64,000 nucleotides of DNA from Spirochaetales bacterium (GCA_024233935.1 JACKOY010000013.1:1-64000), one strand, 5' to 3'. Counted from the stretch's first letter, positions 45,351 to 54,840 are shown. Numbers and translations: made by a program. Notes: generated by a model from the letters alone, not told the origin.

Positions 45351-46889
45351 TTACAGGTCCAGAGATCCCGCATGGCGGTTTGCGTGCCGTGTACTTCGTC
45401 CGCCGTTCGCGACTCTTTGATTAGCTGCCGCGTAGCTCGCCCGGCAGCGCGCCTCGGTGCGATCGGGTGCTTCTCCCAATTGCCTCACCAATTCTCTGTG
45501 AAGCGCGGCAGCCAGCGGCGCGTAGCGCCCGTCCCGGGCCCGGTTCAGCATCTCGTTCGGATCTTCGCGTAAATTGTACAGTTCTTGTTCCGGGCCGCGC
45601 CGCCTATCCGGAGCCGTATGATAAACGTATTTGAGATCACCACGTCGGATCATCGCGAATCCCGATGCGACATTGTGACCGTAGTACTCGGAAATTGCTG
45701 TATCCTTCCAGTTGCTGGCGGCAGAGTCAAGCAGTGGAACCAGGGAACTTCCATCCCAATCATCGGGCGCGCGGCCGCCTGCAAGGTCTATTAGAGTGCT
45801 GCTCAGATCCACCAGCGAGCACGGCCCGCCCCGCCGGGAACCATCACGCCATCGATTCGTTCCACTAACGATCAAGGGAACGCGAGCGGAGCTGTCGAAC
45901 ATCGTGTTTTTCCACCAGAGGCCGTGCTGACCCAGGTTCTCACCATGATCACTCGTGTAGATTACGATGGTGTTGCTTGCGACTGCGCTTCTCTCGAGGG
46001 CCTGCAGCACACAGCCGACCTGTTCGTCAAACCATTCGACAAGTCCGTAGTACAGTTCGCGTCCCTTTTGAGCGACGTCCTCCGGTACGGCCTCCATGCG
46101 AAATGCGTTTCGCAGATGTCGGTAATTCAGAGGCAACCCGGCCAGGTACCCGGCGGTCAGGGGCGGAGGCGGAAGTTTCCCGCGATAGTGTTTGCGATAG
46201 CGCTGCGGAACAATCAAAGGAAAATGTGGGGCCAGGTATCCGAGCGTCAGCAGAAAGGGTCTCGTATCCGCAGGCCGCGAATCCAGGAAGCGTACGGCCC
46301 GCTCGGTCACACCGCGATCGTGCCGCATCACCATTGAATCGGAATCGGTGAAGAACTGGCGAAAACGCGGAGAAAGCGAGTGGCCACTCTGCAAATCGTC
46401 AGCTGCGCGGCGATGGCCGGTCCCATCCTTGTGTGTGCCTTCCGCTTCGCCGACCGGCAAAAATCCGTAACTCCGACCGGCCGCAAAATGCATCTTACCG
46501 CAAAGAAAAGGGTCGTAGCCAAGGGCCGCCATTTGTCCCGCGATCGATGGCGTGGCGTCCGAAGGCAGTTCGCAGTTGTTCGACCATACCGAGTTACGGC
46601 TTGCGTAACGACCGGAAACAAAAGCCGCCCGTGCTGGACCGCAGAGCGGCGAGTTGGTGTAGCAGGCGTCGAACGTGATTCCGTTTCGGCTCAGCGAATC
46701 CAGGTGTGGCGTTCGCACGATAGCGTTGCCGCCGCATCCCAGTACGGACGCGTTGTGCTCATCTGACATGATAAGCACAATGTTCGGACGTGAAACCGAA
46801 CCAAAGCGGCCAACGTACGGAGCCAGAGCCAGGCTTGCGGCGCCGCGCAACCCCGTTTCCAAAAATCGGTGCCTGCTCAGTCGCTTCAC
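45351..46889 (-). CDS. Sulfatase (arylsulfatase/choline-sulfatase type)
   Basis: About 512 residues from a GTG at 46889. The sulfatase fold is clear: RPNIVLIMSDEHNASVLGC with metal Asp residues, the formylglycine motif CGPAR (Cys-type, C-x-P-x-R) in NSPLCGPARAAFVSGRY, LCGKMHF, and IYTSDHGENLGQHG. The N-terminus LSRHRFLETGLRGAASLAL resembles a Tat signal but has RHR in place of twin Arg. Cys-type sulfatases need a formylglycine-generating enzyme; none is in the window. Substrate unknown. The last residues are Arg- and Ala-rich low complexity. Confidence 0.9.
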   Translation of the reverse strand: MKRLSRHRFLETGLRGAASLALAPYVGRFGSVSRPNIVLIMSDEHNASVLGCGGNAIVRTPHLDSLSRNGITFDACYTNSPLCGPARAAFVSGRYASRNSVWSNNCELPSDATPSIAGQMAALGYDPFLCGKMHFAAGRSYGFLPVGEAEGTHKDGTGHRRAADDLQSGHSLSPRFRQFFTDSDSMVMRHDRGVTERAVRFLDSRPADTRPFLLTLGYLAPHFPLIVPQRYRKHYRGKLPPPPLTAGYLAGLPLNYRHLRNAFRMEAVPEDVAQKGRELYYGLVEWFDEQVGCVLQALERSAVASNTIVIYTSDHGENLGQHGLWWKNTMFDSSARVPLIVSGTNRWRDGSRRGGPCSLVDLSSTLIDLAGGRAPDDWDGSSLVPLLDSAASNWKDTAISEYYGHNVASGFAMIRRGDLKYVYHTAPDRRRGPEQELYNLREDPNEMLNRARDGRYAPLAAALHRELVRQLGEAPDRTEARCRASYAAANQRVANGGRSTRHANRHAGSLDL

Positions 46890-46972
46890 TTTATGGCCTG
46901 CTGGTGGATGAGTGCACCGGCCCCGGCCGCGCATAGCCTTTTTCAGTGGTCGCGAACTGCGCCGGCCAATTC

Positions 46973-48409
46973 TTACTGTGCATCCAGAGATGGATAGAAT
47001 GCCCGCAGCATGGCCCGGGCCACGTAATCGTGGCCCGCTTCGCTCAGGTGGCCGCTGCCTTCGCTCAGATACAGCGCCTTGATTTCATCCGGCGACAGGG
47101 AGTGCATGTGGTTTGTATCTCCAAGTTCCAAAAGCGGTATCGCCCGGCGCTCGCTGACTTCGCGTACCAGTCGTTCCGGCTGCCTCAAATCGTAGCCATT
47201 GTGTCGTAGAGCACCGTAGCCTGAACCGCCAGAATCATAAAACGCAGGCGGGTGATACGGGATGCTGACCATGCGGAAACGCTGTCCGGAATTTTCAACC
47301 CGCTCCTGCATGTGCTCAACCAGCGTCTGATAAATTCGGGCGGATCGGCGCGCATCCTCATCCAGGTCCACGTTAAAGACCCCTCCGCCGGCGCCCGCAT
47401 CGAAGCTATCGGACAGCTGCCCATCGCCCCCTGCTTCCTGGTTGTTTTCATGACGGTACCGTTTGAGGGCCAGGCGGGCGAACTGATATGTATTGGAAAC
47501 GATACCAAAAGTGAGCCAACGGCTTTTCAGCATGGGCACAACGTGAAACACCAATGGCCTGTGATTGCTCCAGAGCACCCGGCGTAGCCGATCGCGCGCC
47601 CGCTCCGATCCAGGCACCGGCTCGAACCGCCCCTGATTATTCCAGTCGTAATAGATGTAGCGTTCCGGCGTCAGCGGCCGTTGGTACGAGGGGAGGGTGT
47701 TTCGAAAATCGTTACCCATAAAGGAAACCAGGATCACCTCATCGGAAGCGAAGGCGTCCATGCCGTAATCGATCATCTCAATATACTGCGCCGGTCCATA
47801 ACCCGCGCGTCCGAGGGCGACCACGTCTACGAGCGGTTTGCCAAAAACCCTTTGCAGGTCCTGCACAGGAGCAGCGTCCAGCATGTCCTGAAGGCGCGCC
47901 CCCAGGTTCCGATCCCGCTCGACGTGCATGGCTTCCACAAAGCTATCGCCAACGATCAAAATACGATGGGCATCGGAGCGTTGTCGGAACTCCGGAGCGT
48001 ACCAGCCGAAACGATTCATGCGACCATTTGAAAAACCCTCTTTCGTACAGTAGACCCGGCCGTAAGGGATATTTGCTTTCACCGTCAGGAACGGTAGCAA
48101 CGAAAGCCCGGCCAGGATTTGCAGCGGAATCTCGACCGTCAGGAGAACGTAAAAAACATACAAAAAACGCGCCTTGTTCTTCTCGTTCCTGGAAAGGAAT
48201 ACATAAAGAGTGAGGCCAGAGAAAAGCAGGTTGGCCCAGACCGCGACCGACCGCACCAATCGCCCCGGCACACTGCCTTCCGGCGCGCCCGGGCCCGAAA
48301 GCTCGTACACATTCTGTGCCAGGAGCGCCAATCCGCCAAACCAGATGGCGCCCACCAGCAGGTTGTAGAGTCGGGCGCGCCCCCTTGCTTGCATATTGCC
48401 GTCTTTCAT
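46973..48409 (-). CDS. Membrane-anchored SGNH hydrolase-like protein
   Basis: 478 residues. Three N-terminal hydrophobic helices (LYNLLVGAIWFGGLALLAQ, ANLLFSGLTLYVFL, FLYVFYVLLTVEIPLQILAG) precede an SGNH domain with block I ILIVGDSFVEAMHV, block III FMGNDFRN, and block V GHLSEAGHDYVA containing the catalytic His. It has the look of exported glycan esterases or acyltransferase partners. There is no neighbouring polysaccharide locus apart from the sulfatase, which is encoded on the same strand just downstream. Confidence 0.8.
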   Translation of the reverse strand: MKDGNMQARGRARLYNLLVGAIWFGGLALLAQNVYELSGPGAPEGSVPGRLVRSVAVWANLLFSGLTLYVFLSRNEKNKARFLYVFYVLLTVEIPLQILAGLSLLPFLTVKANIPYGRVYCTKEGFSNGRMNRFGWYAPEFRQRSDAHRILIVGDSFVEAMHVERDRNLGARLQDMLDAAPVQDLQRVFGKPLVDVVALGRAGYGPAQYIEMIDYGMDAFASDEVILVSFMGNDFRNTLPSYQRPLTPERYIYYDWNNQGRFEPVPGSERARDRLRRVLWSNHRPLVFHVVPMLKSRWLTFGIVSNTYQFARLALKRYRHENNQEAGGDGQLSDSFDAGAGGGVFNVDLDEDARRSARIYQTLVEHMQERVENSGQRFRMVSIPYHPPAFYDSGGSGYGALRHNGYDLRQPERLVREVSERRAIPLLELGDTNHMHSLSPDEIKALYLSEGSGHLSEAGHDYVARAMLRAFYPSLDAQ

Positions 48410-48713
48410 CGCTTCGCGGGACAGGCCTGATTTGCCAGAGCGCCGTCAATTCATTCGGACCCCTTTTCCGACTTGCCGAAGCAGGCATGGCTCTTTGCCG
48501 GTCCGACGCAATTGCTCTTCTGAGTTGCGGTCGGCCCCCGTTCCAACCGGTTCCGCTATTTCGTTTCGAGAGCAGGGGGACCGGCGGTTGCGCTTTCCCG
48601 GCGATTATGGGCTTGACCGGCCACGCTATCGTTCGCAAGAGGAATTCTATCAATCGTTAGATTAAGGCAGGCTCACCATCGAATCCCTGATACGCTATTT
48701 CATCAATGAAAAG
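48410..48713. other. Gap upstream of the RND gene
   Basis: The first 250 bases hold no gene I recognise on either strand, and no membrane-fusion protein. The last 36 bases (48678-48713) clearly encode the conserved first residues of the RND pump (ESLIRYFINEK) in frame but begin without ATG, GTG or TTG; AAGGCAGG at 48664-48671 could be its ribosome site. Confidence 0.55.
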
Positions 48714-51700
48714 GTGCTCGTCTGGATGGTCATCGCGGCCCTGGTCCTGGGCAGTGCCCTGAGCCTGCTGTCCCTTCTGCGCGAAAACTTTCCGCGCATT
48801 GACTTTCAGCAGGCCAAAATCACGACGATCTTCCCGGGGGCCTCGGCCGTGGACGTGGAGCAACGGGTCACGATTCCGATCGAGGAGGAACTGCGCGAGA
48901 TTGAAGGTTTGAAAAGAGTGCGTTCCGTTTCGCGCCAGTCGGTTTCGGAAATCAACGTGCAGGTCGACCTTAACGAATCGGACCCCGACGAGGTCCTTCA
49001 AGAAGTGCGTCGCGCCCTGGATCGCGTGACGGATCTGCCGATTGAGGTCACCGAGCGACCCCTTTTCGAGGAACTCAAGTCCGGATCGTTCCCTGTGATG
49101 GAGGTAAGCCTGTATGGCGCCGGCAGCGAGATTGAGCTGAGCGAGCAGGCCCGCTTCTTCGAAAATCAGCTCGAGAAACTACCCGGCGTGGCGCGGGTTG
49201 ATGTGTTTGGCGAACGCGATCGGGAGTGGCACATCCTGGTGCGCCCGGAGCAGCTCTCGCGTTATCGCATCAGCCTCATGGACGTAAATGCCGCCTTGAG
49301 CGGGCGCAATGTAAACGTTCCAGGCGGCGTGCTCGAAGCCCAATCTGCATTGAATATTCGCACGTCCGGACAGTTTACCGAGATAGATGAACTCGGCGCC
49401 CTGCCGGTACAGTCGAACGAGACCGGCTCCATGATTCGATTGCGGGAGATCGCGCGCTTTCAGGATACCTACGAACGGCCGCAGTTCATGGCGCGCACAA
49501 ACGGTGAAAACGCGATCAACTTGTTAATTCTGAAAAAGGAACGCGCTGACGTGCTGGAGCTGGTTGACACCGTGCGCGAGCGGCTGACCGAACTGGACGA
49601 ACAGAGTGACGTTCAAGTTTCCATCGTCGAAGACCTTTCCCGGCAAACCCGCCGGCAGCTAAACGTCGTCACGAACAACGCGGCAATTGGTCTTGTTCTG
49701 GTCGTGGCCATCTTACTTTTCTTTTTGAGCACCCGCATGGCGATCATCACATCTCTATCGCTGCCGCTGGTGCTCGGAGCGACCCTGATCATATTCCCGA
49801 TCAAGGACATCAGCTTCAATATGGTTTCGATGATGGGCATGATCATTGCCCTGGGCATGCTTGTCGATAACAGCATCGTGATCGCGGAAAACGTGTATCG
49901 ATACCGCGAAGACGGTCTTTCTCCGGTGGACGCGGCCGTAAAGGGGTCTGCGGAGCTGGTTGTTCCAATTCTCGGAAGTTTCCTGACGACAGCCGCGGCC
50001 TTTCTGCCCATGATGTTCATGTCCGGATTGATGGGCAAGTTCGTCTGGCAAATTCCGTTTGTCGTGATTACCGTGCTCACCGCGAGTCTCTTTGAGTCCT
50101 TTTTTCTTTTACCTGCCCGCATCGCGCACTATGGCGGCCGGTTGAAAAGACCGGCCGAACAAAGCCAGCTGCGACGCAGCATCAGTGGCGCCCTGGATCG
50201 GCTGACATTGCGTTTCGGAGCGCTGGTGGAAAGAGTTGTTCAACGGCCTTTTCTGACTCTGGCCATTCTTTCCGTTATCCTTTTCGTAGCCCTGGCACGG
50301 TTCGCGACCATGAGTTTTGTCCTCTTTCCGAAAGAAGAAGTGGAGGAGTTTTTAATCAAGCTCGAGTTCGCACCGGCCCTTCGCGTTACGCAAACCATGA
50401 ACCGGGCGGCGGTGGTCGAACAGATGATTCGAGATTTGCCGTCCGACGAACTTGTCAGCTACAGCATGAAAGGCGGAATTCAGCAACGCGACGCAAACGA
50501 TCCGCTGCAACGGGTGGGAGAGCACCTGGCCATGGTCCGTGTGTTTTTGACTCCCGAAGTGGAGCGCTCGCGTACGGCCGAGGCCATTATCGCCGACCTG
50601 GAGCCGCGCATCCGGGAAAGTCTTCCGGACCTGACTCATCTGGAGATTGAAGAGTTGGTTCCCTCGCCGCCCATTGGCGCCGCGATCACCGTGGCCGTGG
50701 AGGGTCCTGAATACGACGTGCTCCGGCAGATATCGCAGGAAATTCAGGACCTGCTGCACGAAACCGCAGGGATCAAGAATATCAGCGACGACTATAAATT
50801 TGGTCGCGAGGAATTGATCGTACGACTGCAGCAGGAGCGGGCCGCCCTCGTCGGAGTGCGCACGGATCAGGTGTCGGCCCTTGTCCGGACCGCCTTCGAG
50901 GGCAGCGAGGTCTCGACCATGCGTCGTGGTTTGCAGGAGATTACGTTGCGCGTGCTTTACGACGATGCCTATCGCGCCCGGGCGGACTCGATCGGGAATA
51001 TCGCGGTTCCAAACCGGGTGGGTCTGCAAACGCCGCTTCGCGAAATCTCTACGACGGAGCGGGTGGTGGCGCCTGAATCACTTTCGCACTACAACTACGA
51101 GCGGGCCGTCGTTGTCACCGCCGATGTCGAAGAAGATGTAATCACATCGAACGACGCCAACGCGTTGATTTTTGAGAAATTCGGAGACATTGGTATTAGA
51201 TATCCCGGTTACAACATCGCCTTGCGCGGCGAGCAGGAAGACACCAACGAGTCGATGGCTTCGCTCGGGCGGGCCGGCATATTGGCGATGTTTGCCATCT
51301 TCGCAATTCTGGCGGTCATTTTCAGCGATGTGCGCAAGCCGCTCTTGATTCTGGCGACCATTCCTTTGGGACTTGTCGGCATCGCCTTTGGTTTTACCAT
51401 CTCCAACAAAGCCATGAGTTTTCTGGCGATGATCGGCACGATCGGCCTGGCGGGCGTCCAGGTGAACGCATCAATCATGATTGTCACCTTTATACAGCAA
51501 CACCAGGCCGACGGTGGCTCGCCGTACACGGCCCTGGTGAATGCCGCCGTGATGCGCTTCCGACCGATCCTGCTCACAACTCTCACGACCATGGGTGGAC
51601 TCTTTCCCACTGCCTACAGTCTCGGCGGCTCGGATCCGATGCTGATTCCGATTACCCTGGCGCTCGCCTGGGGCCTGGCTTTCGGTACGCTTGGTTCTTT

Positions 51701-51785
51701 GATCTTTACTCCGGCTTCTTTTGCCGCCTACTATCGACTGCGAGAAATGTATACGCAATGGCGCGGCGCCCGGAGGCGCGCATGA
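48714..51785 (+). CDS. RND-family efflux permease
   Basis: At least 1023 residues of the AcrB/MdtB-like RND superfamily: inner-membrane proton-driven exporters with twelve helices and two large periplasmic loops. Signatures include RENFPRIDFQQAKITTIFPG, GASAVDVEQRV, the helix-4 region MVSMMGMIIALGMLVDNSIV with its proton-relay Asp, and the second-half LAMIGTIGLAGVQVNASIMI. The second half shows Asn where many pumps have Asp. The first standard start is GTG at 48714, but homologous residues begin at 48678, so the true start may be a rare codon (ATC or CTG). It overlaps the TetR gene by four bases. No fusion protein or TolC is adjacent. Confidence 0.92.
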   Translation: MLVWMVIAALVLGSALSLLSLLRENFPRIDFQQAKITTIFPGASAVDVEQRVTIPIEEELREIEGLKRVRSVSRQSVSEINVQVDLNESDPDEVLQEVRRALDRVTDLPIEVTERPLFEELKSGSFPVMEVSLYGAGSEIELSEQARFFENQLEKLPGVARVDVFGERDREWHILVRPEQLSRYRISLMDVNAALSGRNVNVPGGVLEAQSALNIRTSGQFTEIDELGALPVQSNETGSMIRLREIARFQDTYERPQFMARTNGENAINLLILKKERADVLELVDTVRERLTELDEQSDVQVSIVEDLSRQTRRQLNVVTNNAAIGLVLVVAILLFFLSTRMAIITSLSLPLVLGATLIIFPIKDISFNMVSMMGMIIALGMLVDNSIVIAENVYRYREDGLSPVDAAVKGSAELVVPILGSFLTTAAAFLPMMFMSGLMGKFVWQIPFVVITVLTASLFESFFLLPARIAHYGGRLKRPAEQSQLRRSISGALDRLTLRFGALVERVVQRPFLTLAILSVILFVALARFATMSFVLFPKEEVEEFLIKLEFAPALRVTQTMNRAAVVEQMIRDLPSDELVSYSMKGGIQQRDANDPLQRVGEHLAMVRVFLTPEVERSRTAEAIIADLEPRIRESLPDLTHLEIEELVPSPPIGAAITVAVEGPEYDVLRQISQEIQDLLHETAGIKNISDDYKFGREELIVRLQQERAALVGVRTDQVSALVRTAFEGSEVSTMRRGLQEITLRVLYDDAYRARADSIGNIAVPNRVGLQTPLREISTTERVVAPESLSHYNYERAVVVTADVEEDVITSNDANALIFEKFGDIGIRYPGYNIALRGEQEDTNESMASLGRAGILAMFAIFAILAVIFSDVRKPLLILATIPLGLVGIAFGFTISNKAMSFLAMIGTIGLAGVQVNASIMIVTFIQQHQADGGSPYTALVNAAVMRFRPILLTTLTTMGGLFPTAYSLGGSDPMLIPITLALAWGLAFGTLGSLIFTPASFAAYYRLREMYTQWRGARRRA

Positions 51786-52402
51786 CTGCTACCGAGAAAG
51801 AAACCGCCACCCGCGTACTCGACGTGGCCCGAACTCTTTTTGCCAGGCACGGCTATGAAGGTGTTTCGGTGCGTGATATTTGCCGCGAAGCCGGGACCAA
51901 CGCAAACGCCGTGCACTATTACTTCCAAAGCAAAGAGGCTTTGTACGAAACGATTCTACATGAATTCGGCCAGGATCTCCTGCGATCCGCGCAGCGCATC
52001 CTTACCGACACGCCGGCAAGCAGGGAAGAATTACGAACCAGGCTCCAGATCTTCCTGGAAGAGCTGATCGTCACCTTGCTCGAAAAAAGAGATCTGGTCT
52101 TGATTTTACACACGGAGTTCATGCACGGCGGCAATCACTGCGATTCCAATGCCGTGCAGTCTTTCGCGCGCTTCCCGCGCTTCATTGTGGAGTATCTGGA
52201 CGCCACCGGCGAGGCCGGTCTGCTCAGGCCCGATGTGGATCCGGAAATTCTAACCCAGCTCCTAATTCGACCCAGCGTCACCGCGGTGCTCTCCGGTGGG
52301 AACAGCTGTGGTGGTCGTTCCCTTTGGGAGCCGGAATTCCGTGCCCGCTGGATTGCAGGCACTCTTTCGATTCTTCTGTCCGGTGCTCTCAGGGACGAGT
52401 GA
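51782..52402 (+). CDS. TetR-family regulator coupled to the RND pump
   Basis: 206 residues starting at the ATG that overlaps the pump stop (ATGA). The HTH is typical: TRVLDVARTLFARHGYEGVS, VRDICREAGTNANAVHYYF, QSKEALYETIL. The C-terminal domain resembles the CecR/YbiH-type group (LLEKRDLVLILHTEFMHGG). It probably controls the pump in response to a drug-like ligand. Its position downstream, coupled by overlap, means regulator and pump are made together, unlike the usual divergent arrangement. Confidence 0.9.
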   Translation: MTATEKETATRVLDVARTLFARHGYEGVSVRDICREAGTNANAVHYYFQSKEALYETILHEFGQDLLRSAQRILTDTPASREELRTRLQIFLEELIVTLLEKRDLVLILHTEFMHGGNHCDSNAVQSFARFPRFIVEYLDATGEAGLLRPDVDPEILTQLLIRPSVTAVLSGGNSCGGRSLWEPEFRARWIAGTLSILLSGALRDE

Positions 52403-52510
52403 TTCCCGATCGATGACGTGGCTCCAGGTGCGTCACAGTTCTTCGCCGGCCTGGTCAGGGCTTCGACCGGGCAGCGCTCTACCCGATCGAAGCTTTGAGA
52501 TCCAGGCGGT

Positions 52511-52990
52511 TCAACCGCTGACGGCCTCCGTAACTCTGTCGGGCGCACGCACTTGAAAGCGCGCCAGGGCCGAGAAGGCCAGAGCGATCACAAACAGAAC
52601 CGGACCGATCCAGGCGTCTTCGACGGCCATGAGGCCGGGTATCACCAGAAAGAGCGCCAATCCCAAATCCGTGCAACCGACCAGCACCATGTTGAGCCAG
52701 AAACCGATGCTTGAGTTGTTCCAGTTCATGGCTGCGGCAATCACGATCGTGAATACACCCAGCCAGATCAGATTGAAGGAGTGAAAGGCGAACACCCGGG
52801 CTGCCGCAGTGGAAGCCGTGCCGACCGAGGACGCTGATTCGAGTTGCAATCCGGGAATGCCTGTTTGCGCCTGGAGAAACGGATCCGCCCCCTGTAGCGC
52901 GGCTGCAAGCATGAGTCCCCCACCCGCCACGTGGGCCACACCCCAGAGAATATAGACAACGGCGGCGATTCTTGCAAAGAGTCGTTTCAT
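52511..52990 (-). CDS. Four-helix membrane protein in the ECF42 cluster
   Basis: About 159 residues from the ATG at 52990 with four hydrophobic segments (IAAVVYILWGVAHVAGGGL; LIWLGVFTIVIAAAM; MVLVGCTDLGLALFLVIP; IGPVLFVIALAFSALA). The layout resembles small DoxX-like or DUF-type quinone-linked membrane proteins, but no specific motif decides it. It starts two bases after the YCII stop, so it belongs to the same transcript and is probably part of the sigma factor regulon. Confidence 0.7.
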   Translation of the reverse strand: MKRLFARIAAVVYILWGVAHVAGGGLMLAAALQGADPFLQAQTGIPGLQLESASSVGTASTAAARVFAFHSFNLIWLGVFTIVIAAAMNWNNSSIGFWLNMVLVGCTDLGLALFLVIPGLMAVEDAWIGPVLFVIALAFSALARFQVRAPDRVTEAVSG

Positions 52991-52991
52991 C

Positions 52992-53408
52992 TCAGGCCTC
53001 CGCCTTTGCATTTTCGGAGCGCGCCCTGATCTGTTGTTCGACAATTGACAGCGCCGCGTCTTCGAACTCCAGCTGTGGCATCAGCCTGACTTCGACCGTG
53101 CCCCCGCGTTTGAGAAAGGGACATCGGACAGCGATGCTTTCGGCAGCAGCATAGTCGTTGGCGCGAATCAAAAAGAAGCCTGTCACCGCCTCGTGGATCT
53201 CACTGTACGGCCCATCCTTGATGACCGGACCTGGCGTGATTGTTCGACCTTCGCCATCTTTCAGGTTACCGCTGGCGATGAGTTGCTGCTTTCGGATCAT
53301 GGTCGCGTTCCAATCGTCAAATTCCGCGATAATTCTTTGAAAATCTTCGGGCGAGTACTCACTGAAGTCGATATCACCCTGCCTTAATACCAGCATGTAG
53401 TAGTTCAC
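52992..53408 (-). CDS. YCII-related (DGPF-type) protein
   Basis: 138 residues from a GTG at 53408 with a strong AAGGAGG ribosome site. The YCII/DGPF fold is clear: YYMLVLRQGDIDFSEYSPED, then ASGNLKDGEGRTITPGPVIK, the DGP motif in KDGPYSEIHEAVTGFFLIR, and AAESIAVRCPFLKRGGTVEV. Such proteins are the standard genetic partners of ECF42 sigma factors, one of which is encoded 47 bases upstream. The biochemical role is unknown. Confidence 0.9.
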   Translation of the reverse strand: MNYYMLVLRQGDIDFSEYSPEDFQRIIAEFDDWNATMIRKQQLIASGNLKDGEGRTITPGPVIKDGPYSEIHEAVTGFFLIRANDYAAAESIAVRCPFLKRGGTVEVRLMPQLEFEDAALSIVEQQIRARSENAKAEA

Positions 53409-53455
53409 GCTGCCTCCTTCCCGCCCATTCCGGGTCGGGATTTTTCGTATCTGCC

Positions 53456-54781
53456 CTAAGACGCTGGCCTGTCCGAATTGGGGACAGGCTCGGGCGCCGG
53501 CCCCGATTTTTTTTGGGCGTGGGCTTGCTCGGCTTTTGTGGGGGCAAAGCCGGCGGCCAGAGACCATTCTCGTTGTCCGGCCCCAGGGCGCCCCGCAGCC
53601 AGCAGTAGGTCGCCGCGCGCGGCGTGGTACAGGTAGCGATCGCGCGCGGGGCTCCCGTCCGGGGGTTCCAGTCGTGCCATTTGTTCCAGAGCCTCGTCCG
53701 GTCCACGGGCGCGGCCGAGAGCCACAATCCGATTCAGTTGAACGGCCCGGTCAGGCTTGAGTTTCAGCAAATCATCGTACAGCCGCAGGATCAGGGTCCA
53801 GTCCGTGCGCGAGAAGTCCGGCGATGTCGCATGCTCGGCGGCAATGCGCGCCTCGAGATGGTAGGCGCTGATCCGCGGGGCCCGCTGCGAATGCGCCAGA
53901 GCGGTCAACCCGGCGTGGATCAAATCCCGATTCCATAGCGTTCGGTCCTGATCCTCGATCCTGATGGGAGTCCCGAGTGCATCGCACCTGGCATCGAACC
54001 GCGCGAGTTGAAACAGCATAAGTGCCACAAGCGCATGCAGGTCTGCTTTTTCCGATTCCGGCACAATCGAGGCGGCCAGTAAGATGTCGGCCAGGCGGAT
54101 CGCTTCTTCGGCCACCTCCCGTCGCATCGGAGAGGGGCCGCTGCTGGCCGCGTAACCCTCGGTAAACATTGCGTACAGGCACTGCATGACAATCCAGAAC
54201 CGTTCCGAAACACGGCCGGGCGCCAGAACTTTCAGGCTCCGGCGCTCTGTTGCAATGCGCTTTCGTGAACGGGTGAGGGTCTTCTTTACCGCCTCGGGTC
54301 GCATTCCCAGGACACGCGCTATCTCCAAAACGGAAAATCCGCACGCAGCTCTCAGTGTTACACAGACCTGCCCGATCGGGCTGATAGCCGGATTGCAACA
54401 AAGCAGGATCATCGTGGCCAGATCGTCGAGTCCCGTGCTCAACTCGTCCGGTAGATCAGACGGATCGCAGTCAGCCCCGGCCAGGTGCATGTCTGCCGCA
54501 CCTGCAGACTCGCGGCGTCGGTCTCGCTTTCGTTTGCGCAGAGCATCAATCGTTCGGTTGCGTGCCACCGTGTACAGCCAGCCGCCGGGATTCTCGGGCA
54601 TGCCGGCGTACGGCCAGTGTTCAAGCGCCGTCTGAAAAGCGCCCTGGATCGCCTCTTCCACAAGCTCCATGTTTTCGAAGCCGACGCTCCGGAGAATCGC
54701 AGCCAGAATTTCGGCGTGCTTGTGGCGGAACAAATGTTCGACCGATTGCTGCGGGTTCTGTCTATTTTGTTCGTGCTTCAC
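53456..54781 (-). CDS. ECF42-type RNA polymerase sigma factor
   Basis: 441 residues from a GTG. Regions sigma2 (ILRSVGFENMELVEEAIQGA, HWPYAGMPENPGGWLYTVAR) and sigma4 (LRAACGFSVLEIARVLGMRP, EAVKKTLTRSRKRI) are followed by a long C-terminal helical extension of TPR/DUF6596 style (ERFWIVMQCLYAMFTEGYAA, LIHAGLTALAHSQRAPRISA). This is the ECF42 architecture: no anti-sigma factor, the C-terminal domain acting as control element, and a DGPF gene next door. A TGTCGA on the minus strand at 54818-54813, just before the start, could be part of an autoregulated promoter. Confidence 0.92.
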   Translation of the reverse strand: MKHEQNRQNPQQSVEHLFRHKHAEILAAILRSVGFENMELVEEAIQGAFQTALEHWPYAGMPENPGGWLYTVARNRTIDALRKRKRDRRRESAGAADMHLAGADCDPSDLPDELSTGLDDLATMILLCCNPAISPIGQVCVTLRAACGFSVLEIARVLGMRPEAVKKTLTRSRKRIATERRSLKVLAPGRVSERFWIVMQCLYAMFTEGYAASSGPSPMRREVAEEAIRLADILLAASIVPESEKADLHALVALMLFQLARFDARCDALGTPIRIEDQDRTLWNRDLIHAGLTALAHSQRAPRISAYHLEARIAAEHATSPDFSRTDWTLILRLYDDLLKLKPDRAVQLNRIVALGRARGPDEALEQMARLEPPDGSPARDRYLYHAARGDLLLAAGRPGAGQREWSLAAGFAPTKAEQAHAQKKSGPAPEPVPNSDRPAS

Positions 54782-54840
54782 GCCAATGCCTGGTTTTCAA
54801 GGTCCGCTCGCCTCGACAGATGTTCAAAGGGACGAAACCT

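Noticed and set aside
47943..48653. Long minus-strand frame overlapping the SGNH gene start
   Set aside because: It is out of frame with the clear SGNH protein, is Arg- and Gly-rich and has no domain features, so it is a shadow frame.
52992..53567. Longer start for the YCII protein
   Set aside because: Codons upstream of the GTG at 53408 overlap the sigma factor gene and give Arg/Pro-rich text; the GTG has a strong ribosome site and begins exactly at the YCII fold.
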